From positions 7,296,493 to 7,360,492 of the forward strand of contig NC_060115.1 in NCBI RefSeq assembly GCF_021155765.1: 64,000 bases of DNA, written 5' to 3'. The notes under the pieces were generated by a model. It ran no database searches and had not been told where the DNA came from. It saw only the letters and a list, made by a program, of their open reading frames with translations. Below, one piece after another: positions 40,601-53,751 of this stretch; position 1 is the stretch's first letter; each line of letters starts with the position of its first letter. This stretch comes from Diprion similis. Lineage: Eukaryota; Arthropoda; Insecta; Hymenoptera; Diprionidae. Position numbers and translations under genes: made by a program.

Positions 40601-41492
40601 CCTATTTATAGATTTTAGTTCTAAAATTACAGGAAAAAAGGTTATCTAATCGATTAATTTTCAGTACAGTCGATCTTTAACTGATGGACCACAAGATCAC
40701 CATGTATTAGCACATGGTATGAAATAAAACTCCATATGCAATGGTAGCGATAGACAGGCAGGGCACAGTCTCAGCATTCGAATGTTACCTAGCTGCGTTG
40801 CTCTACACAGTAGAGCAGTATTTCAGGCATCGTTGGAGATATTACAGTTTAATATCGCTTATTAGACAAAATCTGTGGAGCTTTACCGTGGTATATATAT
40901 AAATGTGTATGTATGTGTTATATATATATATATATATATTAAGCGTGTTGACGGACGCAATCCTTGTCCATCTTGTGTTGTATTGATTTTTTCTTCTTTC
41001 TTTTGTACCAACAATGTTACTCCCACACGCCTTATTACATGTATGTATATATTTAAACACCGCACCCTGTACACTAAACGTTTCCACACTCTTTGCCGCT
41101 TCCTACTTCGTCCGTAACTCTTGAATTTGAAGAGCCTGATTGATCTGTTCTAATTAAGGGTAATATTTATTAATCTTAACTACGCCGTCCTCTTTTTTTT
41201 TTTCTTCATTTAAAATTCACGAACCATGACGAAACACAGTGCTCTACTTGTTTGTTTTTCATCTCGTATCAATTTGTTAAGATTGTTCATCCATCACTGA
41301 TCCCGGCACTGCTCACACTGCATATATGAACTTCACCAGGAACAGTTTTTTAATATATTACATGCTTATTCGGTAATTATCCGCATTTCTCTTTTCTTTT
41401 GTTGGTTTTTTTTCTTTTTTGTATTTGTTTTGTTTAATATAAATTCTAATTATGTAATTTACGTGTTTTAACGTAAAACCCAGAACCCAGAT
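37695..41492. other. Intergenic region between DCTD and the Nat1 3' end
   Basis: About 3.8 kb between two convergent genes. It includes both 3' UTRs, a poly-A run near 39034-39052, a pair of perfect small hairpins at 39178-39240, the terminal-inverted-repeat element at 40031-40449 and a TA dinucleotide run near 40917-40939. A possible - strand polyadenylation signal for Nat1 lies at 41166-41171 (tttatt on +). No coding exon was recognised. Confidence 0.6.
40031..40449. mobile_element. Non-autonomous DNA transposon (MITE) with about 33-bp terminal inverted repeats
   Basis: The left end TAGGGGAGATCGGGGCACGA and the reverse complement of the right end TAGGGGAGACCGGGGCACAA match at about 28 of the first 33 bases. 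The match continues on both sides into GGACCC and a run resembling TCTAA/TTTAA. The element is 419 bp, AT-rich inside and has no transposase frame. Both ends carry TA, consistent with a TA target-site duplication. The superfamily cannot be fixed without other copies. Confidence 0.8.
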
Positions 41493-42584
41493 TCACTCCC
41501 TAACTGTATCGCTGATTGTTGTCAGAGCCTGATGGTTAGTAGTTGCGGTGTAAGATTCTGGCGGTCGAAATGCGGTCGCGTAAGGAAAGTGTTTTTCGCA
41601 CTGTGTCGTGTAATCCGCTATCGCCTGTTCGCATATTCCAAAATCTTCGTTCCGCAGTGCTTCCAAAACTCTGGTACACGTTTCTAAATTAACTCCGTCC
41701 AAACCGTCTACATGACTAGCCAACGACAGAGCTTTAGCTTGAGCAGATGGATCCAAGAGGTGCAGCATTCGTGCCCCTTGAAGTAAATGTGGCAGAGACT
41801 TGCTGTTTTTATTTAAAAATTCACTGTTCAATTGAGCCGCGTCGTAGTTTGAAAATATATCCGCTGTCTGCCGTTTTACAACATCGGCTACCGGTCCTTT
41901 GAGCGGATTTACCGCGACGTGTTGAAGGAATCGTACCAGACAAGAGTGCAGGTCTGGATTATTTGAATCCAGATTATGCGCACGTTTTATTGACTGAAGC
42001 ATCAGCAGTGTCCGGCCTAAGAATTGACAAAAATAAAATGTATTAATAAACGATCTATGCGGCGGTGTATCTTATATTAAAAATATCATATAAATATCAA
42101 TAAATACATCACAAGTAATGAAATAAATTTTGGTCGATTCACCTTTGCGAAAGTATATCTCAAATGCCATGAGATGCGTTTCTATTCTGTCTGAGGCCAG
42201 CTCTTGTAATGGTTGTAAAAACTTGACAGCCTGCTCCAGTGGGTCTTCAGACTGTAAAAGATAAAAATATTTTCCTCCAACATTAAATCTCCATCGATAG
42301 CTAAGATTTTGTTTAATATTAAATTGATTGGTTGGTAAAAAGTGAACAAAAATAATAATTGAAAGCGAGTAAAAGAAAGATAAGAAATACCCTTTCCAAT
42401 TTTTCCGGGATCAATTCATCGAGAGTCGGTTGTTCGAGATCAGGATCGGCCTGTTGTCGAGATTTGTTGTGCTGCTCCCTTTTCTCCTGAGCATGAGCGG
42501 CTTGTTGCCTCTCCAATTCAGCCTTCCTGCGCTGTTTCCTTTGCTTGTTTCTAAGCTTCTTTAGTTCCGACGGTGCCAAGTTTT
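41493..42584 (-). CDS. Nat1: NatA auxiliary subunit Nat1/NAA15, C-terminal exons only
   Basis: The ribosome-anchoring TPR scaffold of the NatA N-terminal acetyltransferase, which works with the catalytic subunit Naa10. Minus-strand exons are 42584-42391, 42251-42143 and 42016-41493, encoding the last 274 residues of a protein usually about 860 long. Diagnostic parts are [29 protein letters not shown] followed by a conserved [14 protein letters not shown] block, [40 protein letters not shown] and [14 protein letters not shown]. Frame and splice sites are intact. The roughly 590 N-terminal residues are not found in the 21 kb upstream inside this window, so either a very long intron separates them or this is a detached 3' copy. 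Family identity is firm; completeness is unknown. Confidence 0.9.
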
Positions 42585-45500
42585 CTGTAAAAAATAAATT
42601 TTCCCAACATCCTTGAGTTACGTGAATGGAAAAAATGTATATCAACTATTACATTATTTAATACGGATGTTTAAATTTCACTACGCAATATGGAAAAATC
42701 CCATTCAGTTTATGCAACAACGCAGAAAAAAATATTCTGATAATATGAAATAAAAGGAAATTATACGCCCTGTACTGTACTGTATACTGATTAATAATAA
42801 TATTATTACTCTAATACATTCATTCTGTTCAACGGGCGTCACCGCTTTAATTATGTGTGTGTATGTGTATGGTGCTGCACTGCGCCACACGCTTTCCAAT
42901 TATATAAGGAAAAGAAATATTCAATGTACATACATTATATTAAAACATTGTGCGGATAAGAGCGCGTGATATGCTCCGTAAATTTGTACGTAAATAGCGA
43001 AACAATTGCCTCAGACATTCCTCTATGTATGTACATAGGTAGATACATCATGTATGTACATACATATTCTCTTTCCAGGGGTTCAGGTTGCCCGTTTTTT
43101 TTGTTTTTTTTTCGTTTCCTGACGCATTACGTAAAAATATTACACGTATGTGCTCTTACGCGCGGGTGCCCCCCCCCCCATTCCTAGGTTTTTTTTTTAA
43201 ATTCAATTACCTCCAAGAAAACTGTATAAGTTCCGATTGATGATTCGTAATATCTGCCTTTTGGGGAAAGACGCGGGATAAGGACATTTCTGTACGCTTG
43301 GTGTTGAATTATATTTTTGCAATGATTGCAACTCGTCAATCCCTTTTTTAGATAAGTATAACCATAAAGAAAATACGTGGGAATAAAATGAATGATAAAA
43401 TAAACACGTAGGCTGCAGACGATGACCATGATCTATACAATCGCACGCATTTATAATACCTTGAAGAATTGCAAACAGCAATTATAATAATGAATTAAGG
43501 CACGATAGATTTATAACGATTGCCGATAAGTCGGCGCGATCATACCGAATGAAATTACGGCTTGGCAATTCTTCTTCTATTATTATCACCAGAAAGTTCG
43601 CATACTATAAAAACATGTTTAGCGTAAGAAGGCACAGATTAATTATTATAGGAGGAGGGATAAACAAACACGATCCGAGGAACTTGCGAGGTGGGCGAAA
43701 TCGCGCTGGCTAATACGAGTGGTACGAGTTTAATAAATCTTATATGTATGTATACACATATCTCTATGCAACATATCTTATAACGAATTTATAAATATAT
43801 AATAGTAAAAACAACGAATGGGGGGGTTCATCGCAGAATTTCAAAATCCGCTTCCGTCTACCAACGCGCGTCGTAGATTTGACCGTGTGATAAATTAATT
43901 ATCCATCATAAATACGCGCAATTCTACAATATATTCTGGCACATGCGTATAAATCGTATAGGTGCAAGATTTTTATCGTTCGAGAGAGTTGAAGCTTTCG
44001 ATATCACGGTGTATAAAATATAGGTATATATCGTAAATAAAGTGAATCACTATTAAATTGAGACCTTTAATGCGAGAAAGAAAGATACTGAATTACTGTA
44101 AAGACTAGCGTTTCTGTATCCATATTTATATTATCTACTCGTGTATCCATGTTGTTGCAGCTGGCGAAGACCTCTCAATGTTATTCCTCAGATTTTTCAT
44201 GGCCTTGGTCCAGAGAGACCTTGCACGCCTTGCGAGTTTCTGCAGGAATGTGGATCAACGAGATTCGCTGACGTGGATTACACACATGTGCGGGTCACAA
44301 CGCGTTTCCACTTTCCTATCCCCCCAACATCCCTTTTATCGCGTCATTCCCTGCATCGTCAATGTTAAAGAGAATTCTCGCGGCAACCATAAGACTATAG
44401 GGTGGAAAAATCGCATGAGAATCAGAATAGGAATAAAAGAGATATTAAAAATTGAATAAATGAAAAAACAATTAGCTCATCCAAGAACAATCGCGCGTGG
44501 GTTTTTATTTTGCGCCTGCGATGCTTAGAGCAAGATTTATGATATATTCGCAATCTGTAGCCCCCCGTAGCTTCGTTATTTCTTCTAATTAGGTAACTAT
44601 ACATCTAAAATATCGACAAATCGCGCGATGACCCTGCACAGTATAAATACGTATATAAATATATAATAGATGTTTTATTCGACAAACAATTATGTCGGAA
44701 GCAATGATCATTTAGAATATTGAACTTTCTTGTGAGAGTTTGGTGCGTCAAAATGTATGCCTGTGAGAGGCACTCACGTGAGTTGTTCACGTAGTTGTTC
44801 ACGTGTCGAGTGCAATTTTATGCACGGGTAAACACTGGTCTCCTGCTGCGCGTGATAGCGGAGATCAGATCTTGAAAGTTGCAACTTGCATCCGGTTTTC
44901 TGAGGGCGTATGCCGGCCGCGGGTAAGTTGGCGTAAATCGTGCACGCGTCTTTCCTCGAGCGAAGGTCAAAACGCGTGGGCAGCGGTAATCATCGCTCGA
45001 TATCGAAGAAGAAGTCGAAGAAGCTAAGAAGCTAGTATGTATAGTAGAATAAGATTCTCTCTTCCGTGCGGTATTTAATTATGTAGAATTGAATAAATCT
45101 AACGCGTACACACACATATACGCGAGGCATAAAATATTGTTTATGCAAGTTTGATACACAAGTAGTTATAACTGCGACGGGTTTCTCAAAACTCTGCAGC
45201 ATCAATTATATTGTATAATATTGTATAATAAAGCAACAACTCTGCAGTACATTATAATGTTGCATGGATTGCGTAATTCAGCGGGAGGCTGTACAAGGTC
45301 GTGTGAGCCAACTCGTGGAGCAGAATTAGAGAACACCGGCACTTGTCTCAACTTCAGTTATTAGAGGGTGGATGAAGAAGGCAAGAAGGAACGAAAGAAA
45401 AATATATATTATAAACATGAAATTATTTTAACGACGAGCCGCTTCGTGATATACATACGCGTTTATATTTCACACTCTATACGCCTGTGGCGCGGTATCT

Positions 45501-46700
45501 AGAAATTGACGGACATGTTCAATGTCGTGAATAACGGCAAAGTAACGAGAGAGAGAGAGAAAGAGAGAAAGAGAGAAATCTTAAATTATATTATAAAAGT
45601 TTAGGAAAATTTTTCTACGAAACAACTCTCGTCGAAAATGGTGTCGTAATTCATTCGATTGATGGAATGACAGAGACTTTTTTACACTTCATTATTACAC
45701 GAAATCGGAACAAACGGTAGCCTCTCTAAAATTTCTCGTCGCACGGCATTATCAAAAAGAATTTCACATTTTTTCCCCCATAGTCAATGTTAACGCATAC
45801 ATACATATATATGTCAGCGTCCCCGATAACCGCTATTAGATATCCGATAGTATGAATTTACCTATTATTCATTTGCGGTTGGTATGTAATGAGACGATAA
45901 ACTAGATTGTACAACGTGTGTAACACATTTATACGCTATGCAGTTTCAGTTTGCGTAGCCTATACCCGCACCCACGTGCGGTGACTTGTGTCACATGAGA
46001 AGAATTGCACCACCTTAAAACCACGACATCGGTTTATGCATATAACTAATATTATAGGTATTATACTACGTGTGCACACTTTGCCCGCCAGACCTCTATA
46101 AATTGATTTATTTTATCGTAAGGTTTTTTTTTTTTTGTCACAGATTTCCCCCCCCACTTTGTAATAATAGTATTATATTATACGGTATTGATTTCGTAGT
46201 ATACAAGTACATATAAAAATATATGTATATATAAAATCCAAGTTATGTTTTCTAAATATATAATATATAACATTGTTGCGCAAAATGCTATGGCACGGGC
46301 ACGCTTTGCGGTTATTAATTTACTCCGTGATAATTAGATTTCGGAAAGAATTGCGCTGGCAATTTATAATCCGCACGTAGTTACATTATTATACACATGC
46401 ATACAGGGGGTCGGTCGCCTATGATACGAGCATTGTTCGCGTCGGTTCGAAGACATTGCCGAAATTTTATAATAAAGAATCGTAGCCTGGCAGCTGGTGT
46501 GAGGTATGTGGACATAATCGTATAGAGCGTAAACGCGAATCCACATACGTATATGTGTGTGTATTATAGGTATCACACTTATGCACGTTGCGAAATTATC
46601 AATTATCACTATATTATATATACATGTATACTTATTGTATTTTTACAACGTGGAAAATAGTTGATACGTTGAGAAATCAACGAAAGAAAACGACGAATAA

Positions 46701-46726
46701 AGAGAGAGAGAGAGAGAGAGAGAGAA
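46701..46726. repeat. (GA)n microsatellite
   Basis: A run of about 13 GA dinucleotides. Similar GA-rich tracts occur at 45549-45577 and 51328-51365. Arrays of this type can bind GAGA-type factors in insects, but no function is shown here. Confidence 0.9.
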
Positions 46727-49000
46727 ATCCAAGAAAAGAAGTTAATCATTGTTACGTAGGCACAAGCGTGACCGTCTCGATTCAGTTTCGTTGTTACGAT
46801 TCTGTCACAGTGCAGCAAGTATCCGAAACCAAACATTCGTCGGTCGGATGACGGATCTTGAAACTATTCCAAATTGGAAATTGAAGAAAACGAGAGATTT
46901 CGAGTCTGTTATAAGTAAAACGAATAATTTTAACTGCACAGTCCGCAGACTATTTCTGCATTAAGAACTATATATACGCAAGGAGTACGTTTCTGATATG
47001 GAGGAAAAGAACTTCCGATTTTGACTCATACCTGAGAAAATTTTTTCCACATTCCATTATACATAATTCGAATGAATTATTCTTTAATTTAAATTTCAGG
47101 CAATTCATACGCCATTCAAATGAATTCAAATTTATTTGTTCTTTTTCCTCGAGAGTATAATTGTAATGTATGCGCATATAATGCGTAACTTGGCTTAACG
47201 TAATTTCTCAGTATTACTAACTAACAACAATCGGCGGCAACAATTAACCATACGCAACATTACATAATACCATGATCGTCGAGTGTCATTGGGAATACGA
47301 TCGTCTCTAATAGCCATTGTTTATAATAATTCGATCATCCCACCATCGGTTACTCCAATTATAAGCAATTATACTACTACGCATCAATCCTTGACCTTCG
47401 ATCACACCGAGGAAATAATCAATTTCCTTGATCTTTGATCTGTGTAATATTGCGGAAGCTGACGAAACGGAAAAAATGGAATGAAAAATAACAGAACGCA
47501 ATTCCCTGTACAATCTATAGACCTTTGACAACTCTTCTTATTATATATATATATATGTATATATATTTATACCATATTTATCGGTTATAAATAATTAAAA
47601 AACTTTTCTATATACATGTAGGTAACCGTAATGATTCTACGCGTCGGACTTTCAAAGGTCGCAACCTGCCAGTATTAATCCACGTCTAATCCAATCCCTA
47701 GCCGCGCAATATAGTCTACATTCATCTGCAGCTTTTGTATACATATATACACACGGGTTTAAACATTCTCCTGCAAAGGTACGGTATCGCCCACATTCTC
47801 AATCAGCGCAGGGCGTGGCGTCGAGGTTTCAGTTCTCAATGACGAAATAATAGATTTTGCCCGTTCTTAGTACATATTATCTCCATCCCTTCGCATTATA
47901 AGAATAAATATTTCCTCGAATATATTTCTGTTATACAATTAACGAAATGATCGAAGTGAAAAATGACTACAAGAAAAATTGAAGGGCGCGATAATTTTTC
48001 CAAAGTTTTAATTTCGTGTATATTTGTTATCAACCATCTCGATACGAATTGACCACATATTATAATAGAAGTTCAAGAAACATTTTATAAATATCTATTA
48101 AAAAGTCCGTGACCAGATTATTACGTTTAAAATGAATTCAATTCACGGAAAACATAAATTTACGTAATTTAGTTTTCACAAACTTCCGCGGCTGGTGAAA
48201 GAGCTGAAAAAGAATAGAAATAAAAAAAAAAAAAAATTAAAAAAATAACTGTTGAATTTCGATCGTTGAAACGATCAGCCGGTTATACCAATAGGAAAGT
48301 GGAGAGAGACTGATCGTGAGTAGAATGAGAGCGAGAGAAAGATGCGATTTGAATTTAAAACAAGGATGATTTTCTTGCTCTTCGATATAACGAGTATGCG
48401 AGTCGAACGTTTTACCAACCCAATGCGGGATATAATTGTTGCACCCTTCCGGGTTTCCTCGTTATACACAGTGCATAACGCATAGTTATATTACAGCCGT
48501 TAAAGTTGCTGCGCTTATACGTTGAAAATAGATGCAAAAAAAAAGGAAGACGAAAAAAAAATCAAACTAACATTCACAGCAAGCGGAACTCCTTCGCGTA
48601 TCGCGTTCGCGCGTATTAAGGATCGTTAACCCGTCTCGAAGCTGATGCCGTGCATGCACCTTCAGTGTACGTATTCTACGATAGATTATATTGCCTACGG
48701 AAGGTGATCATTGAACGGGAATAGCATGGCCGATTACGCGTTGCGGTGTAAAAAGCGCGAACCTTATACATCCGGAAAACTGGTATCCTATAAAGAAGAA
48801 GAAAACACCTTACACTCTTAGATTGCAGGTTACGTTTGTATATATATATATATACATATATATATGTGTGTATGAATCAACGACAGGATATTTTGATAGA
48901 TTTTTGCAAAAATTAGATATTTTTCAGGTAAAATCTTATTCTGATTCGATTGAAGAAAAGTGACGGTATGACGTCATTCATGTCGAAGTACGATATAGAC

Positions 49001-49203
49001 GCACAGTAATGTTCATTAATGCCTTCCCCCATTCCGTCCAACTTGTTTTGCGGTCCGAAACAAAATGCGAATTCGATTCCATTACATCAACTGCATCATC
49101 GCCAGTCATTGTCGCGTAATTATGTATAGAATGGAATTCGCATTTTGATTCGTACAGAAACCAAGGCAAGGAAAAGCATTAACGTGAAGATTACAACTGT
49201 GCA
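49001..49203. repeat. 203-bp imperfect fold-back (long inverted repeat)
   Basis: The two ends are inverse copies: 49001-49030 resembles the reverse complement of 49169-49203, both starting GCACAG and sharing TAAT.TTCA..TTAATGC.TT.CC. The inner arms match even better: CAAAATGCGAATTC at 49061-49074 pairs with GAATTCGCATTTTG at 49134-49147, and TCCATT/AATGGA continues the stem apart from a 3-base bulge. The loop is about 45 bases. The middle of the stem is more diverged. It could be a fold-back MITE remnant or a hairpin RNA locus. Confidence 0.7.
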
Positions 49204-50816
49204 TACGGTGAAATTTTCATTTTCATTTTCCTGAAAGGATTAACCAACCGCGGACGACGAATACATCGCAGTGTCAGTAAAAACCGAGGAAAGAAAAGAA
49301 AAGAAAAGAAAAAAAAAAAAAAATTCCCGACGATGTCACGTAATTAATGAGTAAACACGGTTTCGGTCGATTGACGCGCATTAAGGTGCAACCGAGGACA
49401 GACGAGGAAGGTCTGTATCCGGACTCTCATATGGTTACACATTGAAATATCCAAGAGCTGACGAAGCCTCGAATGATTTGGAAATACGTGCGGTTTTCAC
49501 CGACCTACGTTGCAGCCGGTTCTTCCTCGCGAACTCAGGTCGCGTTTCTGAATGCTTTCAGTCTAAAAATAGCGGATACTTTTACGGTCGAGATGAGACC
49601 GACATGACACCTGGACAACCTTCCACTGCATGGGCATGGCGAAGGGTTAAGGCGCACAAAGAACGGCGAGAGTCCTGCGTTCGCCGAAAAATCGACGCCA
49701 AGTTGGGAATAAATTGAATTTCTTGATGTCGATTTTTTCGGATACTAATTTTTTACGCGGTTTTTTTCCTAGCGTTCATATTTTTTTTTTTTGTTGTTAT
49801 CCTATTTCATTTTGAACGGGGAAATTCATCAGTTAGTAAACTGTGATAATTAAACGCATCTTAGGTATGCATCTTCTAATAATGACGTCCATAGCGGATC
49901 GAGAACAAAGGAGATATCGCGACATTTGAGAGACCGCTGCTGCACTGCACTAGAAAATGAGAGCGCTCTACGTGAGCTGTAATCCATTCAAATAGAACCG
50001 AGAGCCGAGGCGGGTGCGAATTTTTCTTATCCACACGCACGCTTTGCGATTCCGAAACTGTGCAATGCTGTACAATATGGTATACCTACATACATGTATA
50101 TTGAGAGTGCTGTATTATACGGTTGGATTTTAATGAGACTTTCCCCGAGTTTGTATAGTCGCGTGGTTATTGTGTCCGTCTTTCTTCCACCAAGGTCACT
50201 GCGTTATGTGCAACAAGGTTGGATTGACAATAGGATCTTGGTTGTAAAAAGAAATTGAATTGAATTGTGCATGATAAAAGAGGAACGCGTCGCGCGCGGG
50301 ATGAAAATTGAAATCACGTCAAGATATTCCGAAAACGAGAAAAAAAAAAAAAAAACATCATGTCATTATTTTGTGTACACCCGTTATTATATCTTCCAAG
50401 ACATTGAAACGTTACTGCGGTTTGTTGAATAACCGTTTTCCTTAAAAGAGAAACGAAGAAGCGTTGGAAAAAATCAAGAAAATAAAATAACGAAATTTTA
50501 TAAAATCGCCTAGAGACGTTGATCTCGGGACTTGGATGTATAATCGAATATAAAAGATGCGAGTTGTATGCCGATCGAGATAATAATTTTTGAAACGCTT
50601 GGAATATAATGTGCATAATGTTATACGAATAGTGTGATTACCATATCGCCTTTAACCAATGCGGTATAATGTTTGATACTGTAATACCGCAGCCATTTAT
50701 ATATCCTGAGGCTAGATTGACCCACGATCTAAATAAAACTTGTCTGTATAACATAATATCTAATACCCAGAACGAACAATGATTATTACAGCTTGTTATT
50801 GCGTCACCGTATATGT

Positions 50817-50847
<31 letters not shown>

Positions 50848-52823
50848 CATATACACACTATACATACATGTTCCGTATCGGGAACGTGCACATTTAACTA
50901 AAAAAATTTTTTACAAATGATTAATACAGACATTTGTTGAAAGATATTGATATTATTTATAACATCGTGCAGGTGAATAAATGTTAGATGTATAACGAAA
51001 ACGGAAAATAGTTTAAATTTTCTTTAGACACTGCCTGAAGTTGATAAATTAAAAAGTGATCCGATCATATGTATAATAATGTCGTGTACAATTCACTACT
51101 TTGTACGCGTGAACGGAATGTCAAATCAACGACGACTATCGGGGGCGGGTGGGGTGATGATGCGAGTTTTGCGAAGAGAAAAGAAAGCCACTCGGTGTGT
51201 ATTTTCATTGTACAGAAAATAGAAACGAACATTTTAAAATGCCCGTCCCGTTTCGCGCCCGTTATCATCGTCGACTTCGACACGCTAGAGGTACGTATAT
51301 CCTTTACGTAGAGAAGAAAAAAAAAAAAGGAGAGAAAGAGAGAAAGGAGAGAGAGAAAGAGAGGGAAAATGAAACTTTCCACTTTTAAGACCAGCAGCTG
51401 TCACTCGTCGCTCTTCCACGTGGCATGCATAACCTACCCAAGGAATTATATGCAGATCATTTGCAGGAGCTGAAGGAGTATCGCGCGGTATTGCGCATCG
51501 CCTTTCGTTCTATATATACCTCTCGCTTTCCATCTCTCTTACGCTTTCCGATATATTTACGGGGTATGTGCATCGTGTAGTCGAGATGCGGGGGGAAAGA
51601 AGCGGAATCTACCCACCTGATTACCTGACTTCCATGCAAAATCGTTGCCATCCAGAAACCAATCCGTCTGTTTAGTGAGCATCGCGAACGCGATACGGAA
51701 AGACATACGATAAATTACCATTTTATACGATCCTGGTTATAATAAAAAAAAAATAAAAAATTTCACTACATTCAAGGTTTTTCTCCTAGATACTGTTTAC
51801 TCGTAATTTATCGTCGCGAAATAGTTGGTAAGTTGCCAAATTTTAGACGCTCAAAATGTAAAAAAGAAAAATAGACATATTTGAGCAATTTACATGCGCC
51901 GAGTGTTTTATTCCCGATACGTATACATAATTAGTTTCATCGGATTAGCATTCGTATACTATAACTGATTGAATTATCGCGAATGGAAAAAGACGGTAAA
52001 CAAAAAATTTCAGCTGCATATATTTTTTTTTTTTTCTAGTCAATGTCAAAATAATTAAGAAAATACTAAAGCCTGATGTAATATTTTATCCGTCAATGAC
52101 TGGCCGTCGAATTACCATTAAAGAAGAAGATAACGGATTTATTATTGTGTAGCTGTAAGAAAACCGGGCAAATAGAAAATTTTTGTACAAAATGTAAAAG
52201 TTGCTAATCTATCGTTTAACGCGATTCGAAAATATTTCATTGATTCAGATTTATTTCAATATAAGGCAGTTGCGTGGAGGTAAAATTTTCCCTTTACTTA
52301 GCTTGATCATTAATCAGTTTCATTAGCAAGGTATAACATCACGATAGTGAGTGAACAAAGTAAAACTTCTAACACTGTATGAAAGGGTTGATGAAATCTA
52401 CAAGCACAACGTGTTGTATACCTATTATACATATTATACTCAGTGCACTAAATAGGAAGGAAAGAAAAGTTTGAGAAAATGCGTAAAATAGACGTTCGTT
52501 CGTTCGTACGTATAGAAGACTGCAGGTGCGGGCATGGAAAAAGTGATTCTTTCAGTTTGGTACAGCTGCTATATGACGCCGCGCAGAGGGACTAATGAGG
52601 CGGCTATATACGCCGTTAATTCATCTAAATACAAGTGCAAGCATCACAATGCGTCGCAATAGGCTTGAAAGCAACCTGACGTGATCTACCGTGATCTTGA
52701 AATTAACTTGCGGCCTAATTCCCATGGAATTGCCATGGTACCCTCATACCTTTACGACGCAACGACGCGTTGATCCTCTCTCTTTCTCAGTATTTTACAC
52801 TTATTTTCATTATTTTTTACACT

Positions 52824-52850
52824 AACACACACACACACACACAGACACAC
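52824..52850. repeat. (AC)n microsatellite
   Basis: A run of AC dinucleotides with one interruption (acagacac). A second AC run lies at 59896-59916 and continues into a TA run. Confidence 0.9.
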
Positions 52851-53696
52851 TTGGAGGTGTAAGGTTTAGGTATATTCGTGCTGTTAAGGAAAAGTTTCCC
52901 GTCATCGTCCGCAACTACAATTCAACTTCAGATATCTCCTAGGCCTGATGAATTATATATTTATACAAATAAGAAAGCTGACGTTGGCTTTCCCGCGAAA
53001 ACAAAAAAAAGAAAAAGAAACACAACAATTCACGTGCGAATATCATCTTTGTATAAATGTATAATAGAATAAGTGTGAGAATAATAATAAGAACAACAAC
53101 AATAACGATAACAATAAAATATAAATCGTCTATACACAACAGCGATTATTAACTCTTCGTATATAAAAATTTCGAGTTCTGCTTCCCATATCTGAAGTGG
53201 GGGGATTCCGAGGAGTATAAAATGTGAATCACTATTTATAAGAATATGAATTCCATTCCATAAAGGTGAATAATTAATCCGCCGTGTGAAGCACACAATT
53301 TCCAAAGAAAAGTGTGAAAGGCCGGTGGCTCGAGGGTCGCGACCTTGCGATATGATTCATATGACGATCGATCTGAGAAGCTGGCATGCGGATGGACCGT
53401 TAAAAATGTACTTAAATGATCACATCGGTGCAGGATCCGCGACGTTATTATAACAGCGTCAGACATATCTCGGATACTTCCGCGAATAATAGTCTTTGGT
53501 CATCATTGACGTCATGTAATGAAACATCGCGTATCGTTTGAGCGATGCGACGTTCGTGTGTTTATTCAGTGACTACTTTTAGAAGCTGCATCGTGATGTG
53601 TGTGCGTCTCGATACATGCGGGTAAACGATCGTATATGAAGAGCAAAACTTCAGCGGCCAAGATCATGAATGCGGTTTGCGGTTTTTGACTCCAGG

Positions 53697-53751
53697 ATTT
53701 TATCTCGCCGGCGCCATGTTCGAGTCGGGAATATTCCGGCGCGAGATAAAA
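53697..53751. repeat. Small hairpin with 14-bp stem
   Basis: TTTTATCTCGCCGG (53698-53711) pairs with the reverse complement of CCGGCGCGAGATAAAA (53736-53751), leaving a 2-base bulge and a loop of about 24 bases. It lies in a CpG-rich patch of the gene-poor region. No gene was recognised nearby. Confidence 0.75.

Noticed and set aside
43184-43481. Minus-strand frames considered as missing upstream Nat1 exons
   Set aside because: The translated residues do not resemble Nat1 TPR repeats and the flanks lack convincing splice sites.
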